From Corynebacterium sp. (lineage in GTDB: Bacteria > Actinomycetota > Actinomycetes > Mycobacteriales > Mycobacteriaceae): a stretch of 55,271 nt of DNA. Location: contig NZ_JAUNUG010000010.1 in assembly GCF_030538285.1 (NCBI RefSeq), positions 21,065 to 76,335 of the forward strand. The letters run 5' to 3'. Shown in pieces: positions 39,458-47,479 of this stretch (its first letter is position 1; each line of letters opens with the position of its first letter). The notes under the pieces were generated by a model. The model was not told the origin of the DNA and made no database searches. It worked only from the letters and a program-made list of their open reading frames with translations. Both the position numbers and the translations under genes were made by a program.

Positions 39458-39533
39458 CGTGACGCCCTGAGGGTGTCAGTCAACTGGAAACTCACCGGCC
39501 CATGGGGGTCGGTCCCACACAAGGAGATATCTC

Positions 39534-39740
39534 ATGGATCTCGGTACCATTCAGGACGCATTCGCGGACTTCGCCACCTTCGGCAAGAACATCGGCAAGG
39601 CCTTCCAGGGCATCCCGGACAACGTTTCTCTTTTCGTTAACTTCTTCCAGAACTTCGAGACTCTGTCCTCCACCACTGAGACCGCTGGTGAGGGCGTCGA
39701 GGAGTCCGGCTCCACCCTCCTCGGTTCTTCCAACGACTAG
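39534..39740 (+). CDS. porH: Cell-wall channel subunit PorH
   Basis: 68 residues with AAGGAG nine bases before the ATG. The start, MDLGTIQDAFADFATFGKNIGKAFQGIP, followed by FVNFFQNFETLSSTTE, parallels C. glutamicum PorH (57 residues; MDL...NYETFGGNIGTALQSIP...LNFFDNFGDL). It has no signal peptide, is acidic and amphipathic-helical, and has a Ser-rich tail. With PorA it forms the main water-filled channel of the outer mycomembrane; both are O-mycoloylated on Ser in C. glutamicum. Position after groEL2 and before porA and ppk2 is the conserved order. Confidence 0.88.
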   Translation: MDLGTIQDAFADFATFGKNIGKAFQGIPDNVSLFVNFFQNFETLSSTTETAGEGVEESGSTLLGSSND

Positions 39741-39817
39741 AAGTAGCGGCTGGTTCTAGTTTAGAACCGCGCTCTGAAACATCGCACTGACACCCTTCTG
39801 ATCTAAGGAGATCAAAC

Positions 39818-39967
39818 ATGGACAACTTCTCTTCCAACCTGGTCGATTTCTCTGACTCCGTCGGTCAGCTCTCCGACTCCGGCGTCGTCGGCTCCGTTTT
39901 CGCCTTCCTGGCATCCGCTGGCGACTGGGCCGACGCTGTTGCCAAGCTCATCGGCCTGGTTGCTTAA
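39818..39967 (+). CDS. porA: Cell-wall channel subunit PorA
   Basis: 49 residues from ATG 39818, with AAGGAG eight bases upstream. It begins MDNFSSNLVDFSD and ends GVVGSVFAFLASAGDWADAVAKLIGLVA, which lines up with the end of C. glutamicum PorA (45 residues; ...GLIGYVFDFLGASSKWAGAVADLIGLLG). One short amphipathic helix and no signal peptide. It forms the hetero-oligomeric mycomembrane channel with PorH. It lies 77 bases after porH, in the same operon, and is closed by a very strong terminator. Confidence 0.9.
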   Translation: MDNFSSNLVDFSDSVGQLSDSGVVGSVFAFLASAGDWADAVAKLIGLVA

Positions 39968-39991
39968 GTGACCCGCTGACTACAGCTTCCA

Positions 39992-40027
39992 AAGAGAACC
40001 TCGATCCATACGGATCGAGGTTCTCTT
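39992..40027 (+). terminator. Strong terminator after porA
   Basis: A perfect 16-bp stem (AAGAGAACCTCGATCC / GGATCGAGGTTCTCTT) with a 4-base loop, 24 bases after the porA stop. It is the strongest hairpin in the window, fitting a highly expressed porin operon. Confidence 0.9.
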
Positions 40028-40107
40028 GCATTGGTGGGGGAGACGAGACGTCGATAAGCGGGCAGTTCGTCGCACCCGTCTGAGCGGGAGGGACTAGGAT
40101 TATCTAC

Positions 40108-41007
40108 ATGGCTGAGCACAAGGACGACGAACTCCCCGTTATCGATCTCGCGAAGACCGAAGGTTATGTCGTCGATGACTCCGACGAAGACGACCCGGTT
40201 CTGCTGCGCCCCGACGGCACCCCCATCGAAACGTGGCGGGAGAACTATCCGTACGACACGCGTATGACGCGTGATGAGTACGAGAAGACCAAGCGACAGC
40301 TCCAGATTGAGCTGCTCAAGTGGCAGAACTGGACCAAGGACACCGGCCAGCGCCACATCATCCTGTTTGAAGGCCGTGATGCCGCAGGCAAGGGTGGCAC
40401 CATCAAGCGCTTCAATGAGCACCTTAACCCCCGTGGCGCCCGCACCGTCGCCCTGGAGAAGCCCTCCCCACGCGAGTCCACCTCGTGGTACTTCCAGCGC
40501 TACATCTCGCACTTCCCGGCCGCCGGTGAGATCGTCTTCTTCGACCGCTCCTGGTACAACCGCTCCGGCGTCGAGCGCGTCATGGGTTTCTGCACCGAGT
40601 CCCAGCACGCCGAGTTCCTCCGCGAGGTGCCGATGCTGGAGAACATGCTCCTGGGATCTGGGATTTCGCTGACCAAGTTCTGGTTCTCCGTCACCCGCAA
40701 GGAGCAGCGCACCCGCTTCGCCATCCGCCAGGTCGACCCGGTGCGCCAGTGGAAGCTCTCCCCGATGGACCTCGCCTCCCTGGACAAGTGGGACGACTAC
40801 ACCCGCGCCAAGGAGGAGCAGTTCCGCTACACGGACACCGACGAATCGCCGTGGATCACCATCAAGTCCAACGACAAGAAGCGCGCCCGCATCAACGCCA
40901 TGCGTTACATCCTGTCGAAGTTCGAGTACACAAACAAGGACCATGAGGTGGTCGGGACACCGGACCCGCTCATCGTGCTGCGTGGACGCGATCAGATCGG
41001 TGACTAA
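40108..41007 (+). CDS. ppk2: Polyphosphate kinase 2 (PPK2 family)
   Basis: 299 residues. Walker A FEGRDAAGKGGTIKRF (about 88-103), lid region NPRGARTVALEKPSPRESTSWYFQRY, Walker B VFFDRSWYNRSGVERVMGF, and the C-terminal SPWITIKSNDKKRARINAMRYIL. Class I PPK2 enzymes move phosphate between polyphosphate and nucleotides (GDP/ADP to GTP/ATP). The N-terminal 40 residues are acidic and extra to the core. C. glutamicum has a PPK2 gene at the same place after porA. Confidence 0.92.
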   Translation: MAEHKDDELPVIDLAKTEGYVVDDSDEDDPVLLRPDGTPIETWRENYPYDTRMTRDEYEKTKRQLQIELLKWQNWTKDTGQRHIILFEGRDAAGKGGTIKRFNEHLNPRGARTVALEKPSPRESTSWYFQRYISHFPAAGEIVFFDRSWYNRSGVERVMGFCTESQHAEFLREVPMLENMLLGSGISLTKFWFSVTRKEQRTRFAIRQVDPVRQWKLSPMDLASLDKWDDYTRAKEEQFRYTDTDESPWITIKSNDKKRARINAMRYILSKFEYTNKDHEVVGTPDPLIVLRGRDQIGD

Positions 41008-41022
41008 GAGCTGAGCGAGTAC

Positions 41023-41054
41023 GGCCCGTCTCCCTGGTGGGGGAGGCGGGCTGT
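41023..41054 (+). terminator. Probable terminator after ppk2
   Basis: GCCCGTCTCCC ... GGGAGGCGGGC, with one unpaired T, is followed by TGTTTCG, 16 bases after the stop. Confidence 0.65.
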
Positions 41055-41091
41055 TTCGTTGGGCGGGGTGCGCGTAGAACTTGGCGTGGCG

Positions 41092-41781
41092 CTACCATCC
41101 CTCACGCGCGGACGGGATCGAAGTGGTGTCAGGGGAATCGGTCACCGTGTAACCCAGTGCCCGTAGGTTCTCTGCGGCCAAGGCGTGGTGGTGGCGGATC
41201 ACAGTTTCTGCCTGCTTGCGCCGAAACTCTGCTCGCCCCTGTTCGACGTGAGTTCGCCAACCATCACGACCGAGGAATCCGAGTTCATCTATGGCAAATT
41301 GGATGACGTCTTCGAGGCATATACGAAATCTGTGCCCTCCTGTTGGAAAATGGAGTTTGGATTGTTCATAACCCGAAGCACCGCGTCCGTTGCGTTCCAA
41401 TGACAAGGCGAGAGGCACGGAATCCGCGTGGACGTGTAAATGTGCTGAAGGGGAGTTGCGGGCCTGGCGCTCGTATTCATAGCGCACCACCGGTACAGCC
41501 TTCCGGCTATGAAGTAGGCGGATACTGAATTGGCTTGAATCGATCGCCAGATGCTCTTTCATGCGGTCGAGACCGATCTGATACGAAACGACGAGCTCTG
41601 CTGAGGGATGTGGCCGGTGTGCCGAAGCCAGGGAGACCGAAATCTTCAAGGCGGCACGGAAAGTCTCTTGACCCAGTGTGTGATTGACGATCTCGGGCTG
41701 GGCGTCGAAGCAGTTATCAAGGAGAAGGTGGGTGCGTTCGTGGAAAGCATTGACCATTTCTCCGAACTGCTCGGGGGTCAT
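41092..41781 (-). CDS. Uncharacterised protein of a two-gene orphan cassette
   Basis: 229 residues, not recognised beyond a generic actinobacterial family. N-terminus: MTPEQFGEMVNAFHERTHLLLDNCFD; middle: FRAALKISVSLASAHRPHPSAELVVSYQIGLDRMKEHLAI and SAHLHVHADS; then LHFPTGGHRFRICLEDVIQFAIDELGF and a charged helix ending in AAENLRALGYTV. There are several conserved-looking His residues (HLHVHADS) but no signal peptide or membrane segment. The ATG overlaps the stop of the small upstream gene (ATGA). The pair has more A/T-rich codons than its neighbours. It may be a toxin-antitoxin or defence-type unit; this is only a suggestion. Confidence 0.6.
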   Translation of the reverse strand: MTPEQFGEMVNAFHERTHLLLDNCFDAQPEIVNHTLGQETFRAALKISVSLASAHRPHPSAELVVSYQIGLDRMKEHLAIDSSQFSIRLLHSRKAVPVVRYEYERQARNSPSAHLHVHADSVPLALSLERNGRGASGYEQSKLHFPTGGHRFRICLEDVIQFAIDELGFLGRDGWRTHVEQGRAEFRRKQAETVIRHHHALAAENLRALGYTVTDSPDTTSIPSAREGW

Positions 41782-41972
41782 CTGTTGCTGTTGCCGATCA
41801 CATAGTCGAGTCCGAGTATCTCGTCGAGGACCCGTTCCTCATCGAGGGTGATGTGATCGATCGCGCGGAGATCAAGAAGATCCTGCACAGTCCGTGGTGC
41901 GAGAGAGGAAAGGAGCTCCTGGCGCCGTGCCCGGAGATCAGCGGTGGTCTGCGGAATGAATCCGGTCGTCAT
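41778..41972 (-). CDS. Small helical protein, first gene of the orphan cassette
   Basis: 64 residues from ATG 41972, with a strong AAAGGAG site. The sequence (MTTGFIPQTTADLRARRQELLSSL...DHITLDEERVLDEILGLDYVIG) is predicted all-helical and charged, with no recognised domain. It is translationally coupled (ATGA) to the 229-residue gene downstream. Small-plus-large coupled pairs like this are often antitoxin and effector, but no family match is claimed. Confidence 0.6.
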   Translation of the reverse strand: MTTGFIPQTTADLRARRQELLSSLAPRTVQDLLDLRAIDHITLDEERVLDEILGLDYVIGNSNR

Positions 41973-42026
41973 GGATAAGCTCCTTTCCCGTTAGTGTTAT
42001 CAGCAATCCTACTGGAACCGGTAGGA

Positions 42027-45000
42027 CTACCCCCGCTGCCACGGTTCGATCGGATTGCCCTGCCACACCGTGGAGGCGGGGACCTGGTCGCCGCGCATGA
42101 CGAGGGAGCCGGGGCCGACGGTGGCGGCGTCGCGAAGCATCGCAGCAGGTAGGGCCACCGAGTGGGCGGCGAGGGTGGCGCCGTCGGCGATGGTGACGGT
42201 GTCCAGGCTCATGACGCGGTCCTGGAACAGGTGCGTCTGCACGACGGTGCCGGGGCCGACGGTGGCGCCGCGGCCGACCACACACAGGTCGGTTTCGGGG
42301 AACCAGTAGGACTCGATCCACGCGCCGCGGCCGATCTTCGCACCGAGCGCACGCAGAGCGAGGTTGAGCTCCCCGGTGCCGAGCGACGGTACGAGGAACC
42401 ACGGGCCGGCGACGGCCTCGACGAAGGCGTCCTGCAGCTCGTTGAGCCACACGAACTCGCTCCACAGCGGGTGGTCGCCCGGCTTGTGCTTACCGACGCA
42501 GAACCACTTCACCACCACCGTGATCGCCATCGCCACCGCGCCCGCGGCCATGAGGACCGGGCCACCGAGCAGCCAGGCGAAGACAATGCCGTAGGTGGTG
42601 GCCAACCAGTAGAGCGTGCCGACGACACCGGCGAGCAGCATCGCAGACGTCATCGGGGCGAGCAGACGCATCGTCTCGATGAACCCACGGAAGAACTTCA
42701 CCTTCATACCCGGGTTGTAGGTCAGCGCCTCACCGCCATCCGCGTCAACCTGGACCCGGCGCATGCGCTCCGGCGGGGAACCCCACCAGTTGGTGTTCGC
42801 CTTCGCCTTCTTCGGCGTGGACGACAGCACCGCCACCAGGGAGTTCTTCGGCAGTTTGCGGCCCGGCCCGGTGATGCCGGAATTGCCGACAAACGAGCGC
42901 TTGCCCACGCGGGTTTCACCCGTGAGCATCCAGCCACCGCCGAGCTCGTAACCGCCGACGAGGGTGTCATCGGCGAGGAAGGCACCCTCGCGGATATCGG
43001 TGAGCGTAGGCACCATCACTGCGGTGGACACCTCCACGTTCTTGCCGATCTTCGCCCCCAGACTGCGCAGCCACAACGGAGTGAGCTGCCCGGCGTAGAG
43101 GGGGAAGAGATAGGTGCGGGCATCATCCATGAGCCGCTCGATGGTCCACAGCTGCCAACCCCGCAGGGAACGAACCGGGTAGACACCCGGCTGCAGTCCG
43201 ATCTGCAGGATGCGCACTCCGATCCACGTCGCCACCATGTAGAAGGCGAAGGCGACGAGGCCACCCAGCGGGGCGAAAACAAGGGCCCCGAGGAGGGGGT
43301 TGCCGCCGGTGGCGTCGATAAGCATGACAACAACGAACGCTGCCAGGGCGAGCGCGGCGAGCCCCTGCAAGCTCAACGCCACGGACGTCAGTCCGTATAT
43401 GGGTACCCAGCGCGAACGGCGCGGCGGGTGCTCATCCGGGAAGCGGTGCTTCGAGCGGCCCACTTTCGACGCCGGCGAGCCGGACCAGCGCGATCCCGGC
43501 TTGATGGTGCGGTCCCCGGTGACGGTGGAACCGGCCTCCACGTGGGCGTCCTCGCCGACAATCGTGCCTGGAAGAAGAGTGGAACGGGATCCGACGCGGG
43601 CCTCGGAACGCACCTCGATCGCACCGACACGGACGATGTCACCGTCGACCCAGTAGCCGGACATGTCGACCTCCGGCTCAATCGCGCAATGATCACCCAG
43701 GGTGAGCAGGCCCGTAATCGGCGGCAGGGAATGCAGATCAACGCCGCGGCCGACCTTCACGCCCAGTGCGCGGGCGTAGTAATTCACCCACGTCGCCCCC
43801 GAAATGGACTGCGAACCGGAAGCATCCGCCCACCGTTCGGCGGCCCAGATGCGCAAGTGTGTCGAGCCACCGCGCGGGTACTCGCCAGGCGTGATCCCGG
43901 CCGTGAGCAGGCGGGCGCCGAGGCCACCGAGCGGCAAGCGCCCGATGGGGGAACCGAAGACGATGAGCAGCAAAGCAACCAGCCACCAGGAGGTGTGCTG
44001 GGCCCACTCGAGCCCTGCGAGATGGGCAAGGTTGCCACCCAGAAGAATCCAACCCAGCCAGGTCGTGGCCTGCAACGTCATCATCGGGATCTGGATGAGG
44101 AACTGGGCCAGGCGCGTGCCCGGACCGACCGGGGTGACGGTGCGGGGCTCGGTGGAGGTGGTGCCATCAAGCGACACACCGGACTTCGCCGCAATCGACT
44201 CGACCGCCACCGCCAGGGAACCCAGACGGGGATGATCGTAGAGATCACGCACCGCGATCGTGGGAACCTGCTCGCGGATACGGCCCACGAGGGTCGCGGC
44301 GGCCAGGGAGGTGCCACCGAGCGAGAAGAAATCAGCGTCCGCGTCCTGCACCGAGGTGCCCAGGACATCCACCCACAGCTCGGCGAGCCAGGTCTCGGTG
44401 GGGGAGAGATTCGTGGCCTCCACGCCGACGCCCGGCAGCGGCCACGGCAGGGCAGCCTTGTCCACCTTGCCGGAGGTGCGGATGGGCAGCTCCTCCATGA
44501 CGCAGATGCGCGGGACGAGGGCCGCTGGCATGAGCTCCGCGAGTCGTTCGTGAGCGGCATCATGGTCGAACCCCATCGTGGGGTCATCGAGGGACACGTA
44601 GCCGACCAGAACCGACTGATTAGCGCCCGTCTTCTGCACCGCCACGGCCGAGTTGTACACGTTCGGCAGGGCGGCGACATTCGCCTCCACCTCACCGAGC
44701 TCGATGCGGCGGCCGCCGATTTTCACCTGATCATCCACACGCCCCACGAAGTAGAGGCCGTCCTCCTCCAGGCGGACATGGTCGCCCGAGCGGTAGGCGC
44801 GGGCCCAACCCACCGAGGGCATGGGGGCGTACTTCTCGGCGTCCTTGATCGGGTCAAGATAGCGGGCCAGGCCGACACCGCCGATGACCAGCTCACCGAC
44901 CTCGCCGACCGCCACGGGGTTCTCGGCCTCGTCGACGACGATGAGGTCCCAGCCCGCCAGAGGCAGGCCGATACCCACCGGCTGCCCGGGGTGCAGCTGG

Positions 45001-45914
45001 GTGGCGGAGGCGACGACCGTGGCCTCGGTCGGGCCGTAAGTGTTCCACATCTCGCGGTCCTCGGTGGCCAGGCGCTCGACGAGCTCCTGGGAGCAGGCCT
45101 CGCCGCCGACTATGAGCAGGCGGATGTTGTCCAGCGCCTCGGCGGGCCACAGGCCGGCGAGGGTGGGCACGGTGGACACGACGGTGATGTCGCGGCGGAT
45201 CAGCCAGGGGCCTAAGTCCATACCCGAGCGCACCAGCGAGCGCGGGGCGGGGACCAAGCAGGCGCCGTGGCGCCAGGCGAGCCACATCTCCTCACAGGAG
45301 GCGTCGAAGGCGACGGACAGGCCGGCCAGCACGCGGTCCTCCGGGCCGAGTGGGCCACCGGGGGAGTTGACGAGGAACATCTGGGCCTCGGCGTCGACAA
45401 AAGCGGCCGCGGAGCGGTGAGAGACTGCCACGCCCTTCGGCTTGCCGGTGGAACCGGAGGTGAAGATGATCCAGGCGGTGTCGCCCAGACGCGGGCGCTG
45501 CTTATCGCCGCCTGCGCGCGGGGAGAGCATGCGGAAACCGTCGTCGGTGAACACGCCGTTGATCGCGCCCTCGGAAAAGACCATCTCCGCGCGCTCATCG
45601 GGGTCATCGGCGTCGACAGGGACATACGCCGCGCCGGCGGCGATCGTGGCCAGGATGGCGATGTAGAGGTCACGGGACCCGGAGGTCATGCGGATGCCGA
45701 TGCGGTCGCCGCGGCGGATGCCGTTGGCATGCAGCTCGGCGGCGAGACCGTGGACCTCGTCCATGAGCTCGGCGTAGGTGAGGATCTCACCGTCGTCGAT
45801 GGCCGCCGCCTCCGGGTGGGCAGCGGCGGTAGCAGCGAGGATGTCGTAGAGCGTGCGCTTCGCGGGCGCGTCGCCCGCGCGCAGGAATTGCCGGGGGACC
45901 TGGTGAAGAGACAA
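42027..45914 (-). CDS. Pls/PosA-type single-module non-ribosomal peptide synthetase (poly-amino-acid synthetase-like)
   Basis: 1295 residues; start TTG 45914, four bases after the marR stop. Order: adenylation domain (about 15-500) with FTSGSTGKPKGVAVSH, FDASCEEMW (Asp that holds an alpha-amino group), NTYGPTEATV and YRSGDHVRLEEDGLYFVGRVDDQVKIGGRRIELGEVE; carrier domain (about 510-580) with DADFFSLGGTS, the Ser taking phosphopantetheine; then six or so membrane helices alternating with three hexapeptide-repeat (left-handed beta-helix) regions. There is no classical condensation or thioesterase domain. This is the layout and length of Streptomyces Pls, the epsilon-poly-L-lysine synthetase. I infer polymerisation or transfer of one amino acid at the membrane; the product is unknown. 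Confidence 0.85.
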   Translation of the reverse strand: MSLHQVPRQFLRAGDAPAKRTLYDILAATAAAHPEAAAIDDGEILTYAELMDEVHGLAAELHANGIRRGDRIGIRMTSGSRDLYIAILATIAAGAAYVPVDADDPDERAEMVFSEGAINGVFTDDGFRMLSPRAGGDKQRPRLGDTAWIIFTSGSTGKPKGVAVSHRSAAAFVDAEAQMFLVNSPGGPLGPEDRVLAGLSVAFDASCEEMWLAWRHGACLVPAPRSLVRSGMDLGPWLIRRDITVVSTVPTLAGLWPAEALDNIRLLIVGGEACSQELVERLATEDREMWNTYGPTEATVVASATQLHPGQPVGIGLPLAGWDLIVVDEAENPVAVGEVGELVIGGVGLARYLDPIKDAEKYAPMPSVGWARAYRSGDHVRLEEDGLYFVGRVDDQVKIGGRRIELGEVEANVAALPNVYNSAVAVQKTGANQSVLVGYVSLDDPTMGFDHDAAHERLAELMPAALVPRICVMEELPIRTSGKVDKAALPWPLPGVGVEATNLSPTETWLAELWVDVLGTSVQDADADFFSLGGTSLAAATLVGRIREQVPTIAVRDLYDHPRLGSLAVAVESIAAKSGVSLDGTTSTEPRTVTPVGPGTRLAQFLIQIPMMTLQATTWLGWILLGGNLAHLAGLEWAQHTSWWLVALLLIVFGSPIGRLPLGGLGARLLTAGITPGEYPRGGSTHLRIWAAERWADASGSQSISGATWVNYYARALGVKVGRGVDLHSLPPITGLLTLGDHCAIEPEVDMSGYWVDGDIVRVGAIEVRSEARVGSRSTLLPGTIVGEDAHVEAGSTVTGDRTIKPGSRWSGSPASKVGRSKHRFPDEHPPRRSRWVPIYGLTSVALSLQGLAALALAAFVVVMLIDATGGNPLLGALVFAPLGGLVAFAFYMVATWIGVRILQIGLQPGVYPVRSLRGWQLWTIERLMDDARTYLFPLYAGQLTPLWLRSLGAKIGKNVEVSTAVMVPTLTDIREGAFLADDTLVGGYELGGGWMLTGETRVGKRSFVGNSGITGPGRKLPKNSLVAVLSSTPKKAKANTNWWGSPPERMRRVQVDADGGEALTYNPGMKVKFFRGFIETMRLLAPMTSAMLLAGVVGTLYWLATTYGIVFAWLLGGPVLMAAGAVAMAITVVVKWFCVGKHKPGDHPLWSEFVWLNELQDAFVEAVAGPWFLVPSLGTGELNLALRALGAKIGRGAWIESYWFPETDLCVVGRGATVGPGTVVQTHLFQDRVMSLDTVTIADGATLAAHSVALPAAMLRDAATVGPGSLVMRGDQVPASTVWQGNPIEPWQRG

Positions 45915-45917
45915 GCC

Positions 45918-46382
45918 CTAGGCCCCCTTAGCTTCGTCGGGGTCCAGGTCCGAGACGAGGACGGCCTTGGTCAGCTTGCGCAGATGCTTGAGCTGCTTGC
46001 CGGTCGACTCATCGAGGGCCGCGCTTTCGGCGGCGGCGACAAGCTCCGCGAGCTCCGACTGCGCCTTCGTGCCCTTCTTCGTCGAGGTGACGATCTGGCG
46101 GCGGCGATCCTTCGGGTCGCGTTCACGCTTAGCCCAGCCCTGTTCCTCGAGGCCGTCGATGAGGCGCACCATGTCGGAGGCGTCGATGGCGAGGGTCTCG
46201 GAAAGTACGGACTGGGACGTGGCATCGCGCTCGGCGAGACACGTAAGAACCCAATAACCGCGCATGGTGGTGCCGCGCGTGGCCAGGGCGGATTCCACCT
46301 CGTCGCGGGTGCGGCGGCGGAGGCGCTCCAGTTGGAAGCTGGGGGACTCGAGGAGGGTGACAGGCACAGTTGTTTGTGGCAT
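45918..46382 (-). CDS. MarR family transcriptional regulator
   Basis: 154 residues. Winged-helix core: MRGYWVLTCLAERDATSQSVLSETLAIDASDMVRLIDGLEEQGWAKRERDPKDRRRQIVTSTKKG, with the DPKDRRRQI wing typical of MarR. It is directly upstream of, and probably cotranscribed with, the Pls-like synthetase gene, so it likely controls that unit and itself. A short inverted repeat lies next to its start. Confidence 0.88.
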   Translation of the reverse strand: MPQTTVPVTLLESPSFQLERLRRRTRDEVESALATRGTTMRGYWVLTCLAERDATSQSVLSETLAIDASDMVRLIDGLEEQGWAKRERDPKDRRRQIVTSTKKGTKAQSELAELVAAAESAALDESTGKQLKHLRKLTKAVLVSDLDPDEAKGA

Positions 46383-46391
46383 GCCACCAAT

Positions 46392-46406
46392 GGTAGTCCA
46401 CCTACC
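46392..46406 (-). promoter_or_regulatory. Possible MarR operator
   Basis: The inverted repeat GGTAG-N5-CTACC lies 10 bases before the marR start, where binding would block translation or transcription start. Short, so only suggestive. Confidence 0.3.
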
Positions 46407-46437
46407 GTAGCAGTGTTAAATCATGGGAGTAGCCCCA

Positions 46438-46728
46438 CTATTCGGTGGGTAGGCCCTTCTCTACCCAGGCCAGCGTGCCACCCTCAACATTGATGGCCTC
46501 AATGTCGTGGTTCTCCTTGAGGAAGTCACACGCCTTAACGGAGCGACCGCCCGAACGGCAGATCAGGTAAATATCGCGCTCGGTGTCCAGCTCAGAGACC
46601 CGGTCAGCGAACTCAGACAGGGGGATGAGGGTGGCACCAGCGGCGTGCACCTCGGCGAACTCGTCGGCCTCGCGGACATCGATAAGCTGCGCATCGGAAG
46701 GAACTTGAGTCACATTGACTGATTTCAT
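46438..46728 (-). CDS. Rhodanese-like (single-domain sulfurtransferase) protein
   Basis: 96 residues. LIDVREADEFAEVHAAGATLIPLSEF at the N-terminus and the active-site loop ICRSGGRS with Cys, followed by NVEGGTLAWVEKGLP. Single-domain rhodaneses (GlpE/PspE-like) carry persulfide sulfur in the cytoplasm; the physiological partner is not shown. Divergent from the small membrane protein gene with 24 bp between. Confidence 0.88.
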   Translation of the reverse strand: MKSVNVTQVPSDAQLIDVREADEFAEVHAAGATLIPLSEFADRVSELDTERDIYLICRSGGRSVKACDFLKENHDIEAINVEGGTLAWVEKGLPTE

Positions 46729-46752
46729 GTCACCGAGACTACCGTTAAATGA

Positions 46753-47115
46753 ATGGACACCCGCCGCCTCACCGGACCGATCGCCCTCCGACTCTGGGCC
46801 GTCGTCGTGGTCGTCGGCGCCGCAGGGGCAGGCCTGCTGTGGCTCGGCGTTGGGCTTGGCATGGCACTGGTGACCATCGCCGTGTTGTCCGCGCCTCTGG
46901 CGCTGGTGACCACGGTGGCGTGGATCGCGCGACGCCCCGCCGTGGCCGTGCCCCGTTGGCTTCTCTGGCTCGGCGCGATGGGATCGGTGCTCGGGTTGGT
47001 GTGGTTGCTTGTTTCACCGGGGGAGGTGCCGGCGATTCTGGTGCTGGCGATCGGCGTGTGGCTGGCGGTGGTGGGGCTGATCTCTTCGGTCGCCGTGGGG
47101 GTTGCGGGGCGATAG
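46753..47115 (+). CDS. Small membrane protein of unknown function
   Basis: 120 residues with four membrane helices (LRLWAVVVVVGAAGAGLLWL, GMALVTIAVLSAPLALVTTV, WLLWLGAMGSVLGLVWLLV and AILVLAIGVWLAVVGLISSV) and short loops. No family was recognised. Followed at once by three tandem palindromic repeats that may end its transcript. Confidence 0.6.
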   Translation: MDTRRLTGPIALRLWAVVVVVGAAGAGLLWLGVGLGMALVTIAVLSAPLALVTTVAWIARRPAVAVPRWLLWLGAMGSVLGLVWLLVSPGEVPAILVLAIGVWLAVVGLISSVAVGVAGR

Positions 47116-47120
47116 TCAGT

Positions 47121-47397
47121 CTGCCGAATGTCAGACGGGGTGTGGGGGTTAGGGCCAGCGGGCCGCACGTAAGGGAGTGGGGCCGTCTGACGTTGCGCAG
47201 AGCGGGGGCAGGGGGTGTGCCGAATGTCAGACGGGGTGTGAGGGTTAGGTATGCGGGTGCGGGCCTAAGGGGGTGGGGGTGTCTGACGTTGCGCAGAGCC
47301 GGGCCGGGGGTCTGCCGAATGTCAGACGGGGTGTGGGGGTTAGGGCCAGCGGGCCGCACGTAAGGGAGTGGGGCCGTCTGACGTTGCGCAGAGCGAG
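47121..47397. repeat. Three tandem 95-96 bp palindromic repeat units
   Basis: Units begin near 47122, 47218 and 47313 (offsets 96 and 95). Each has inverted arms: left TCTGCCGAATGTCAGACGG and right CCGTCTGACGTTGCGCAGA, which pair with about four mismatches. Units 1 and 3 are almost identical; unit 2 differs in the centre. No reading frame is convincing. Together with the ppa terminator they fill the 364-bp gap between the small membrane protein gene and ppa. Confidence 0.85.
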
Positions 47398-47439
47398 GGC
47401 GGGGAAGGTCGCTGGGGCCTGTCGGCGGCGTCGATAAGC

Positions 47440-47472
47440 AAAAAGCACCCCGCCGGCCAGGCCGACGAGGTG
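47440..47472 (-). terminator. Terminator of ppa
   Basis: On the minus strand GCACC..CGGC-CTGG-CCGGC..GGTGC forms a stem followed by TTTTT. The T-run is directly followed by a copy of the iterated motif (47427-47439). Confidence 0.8.
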
Positions 47473-47479
47473 CAGGAGG

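Larger units (their letters stand above)
39199..39533 (+). promoter_or_regulatory. 335-bp regulatory region of the porH-porA operon
   Basis: No gene is supported. It holds a repeated TTAACCCGT (39291 and 39302), a GlxR-like site (39354-39369), a promoter (39424-39453) and an untranslated leader of about 75 bases with a TGACGCCCTGAGGGTGTCA hairpin. An AAGGAG ribosome site precedes porH. Confidence 0.55.

Noticed and set aside
42162-45215. A 1017-codon open frame on the plus strand
   Set aside because: It lies fully antisense to the Pls-like synthetase, has low-complexity Gly/Arg/His-rich composition and no domain. It is the usual shadow of a GC-rich gene.
47161-47397. GGCCGTCTGAC in the tandem repeats resembles the Neisseria uptake sequence GCCGTCTGAA
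   Set aside because: It is part of the inverted arm of a local tandem repeat, ends differently, and does not occur dispersed in the window, so the likeness is taken as chance.
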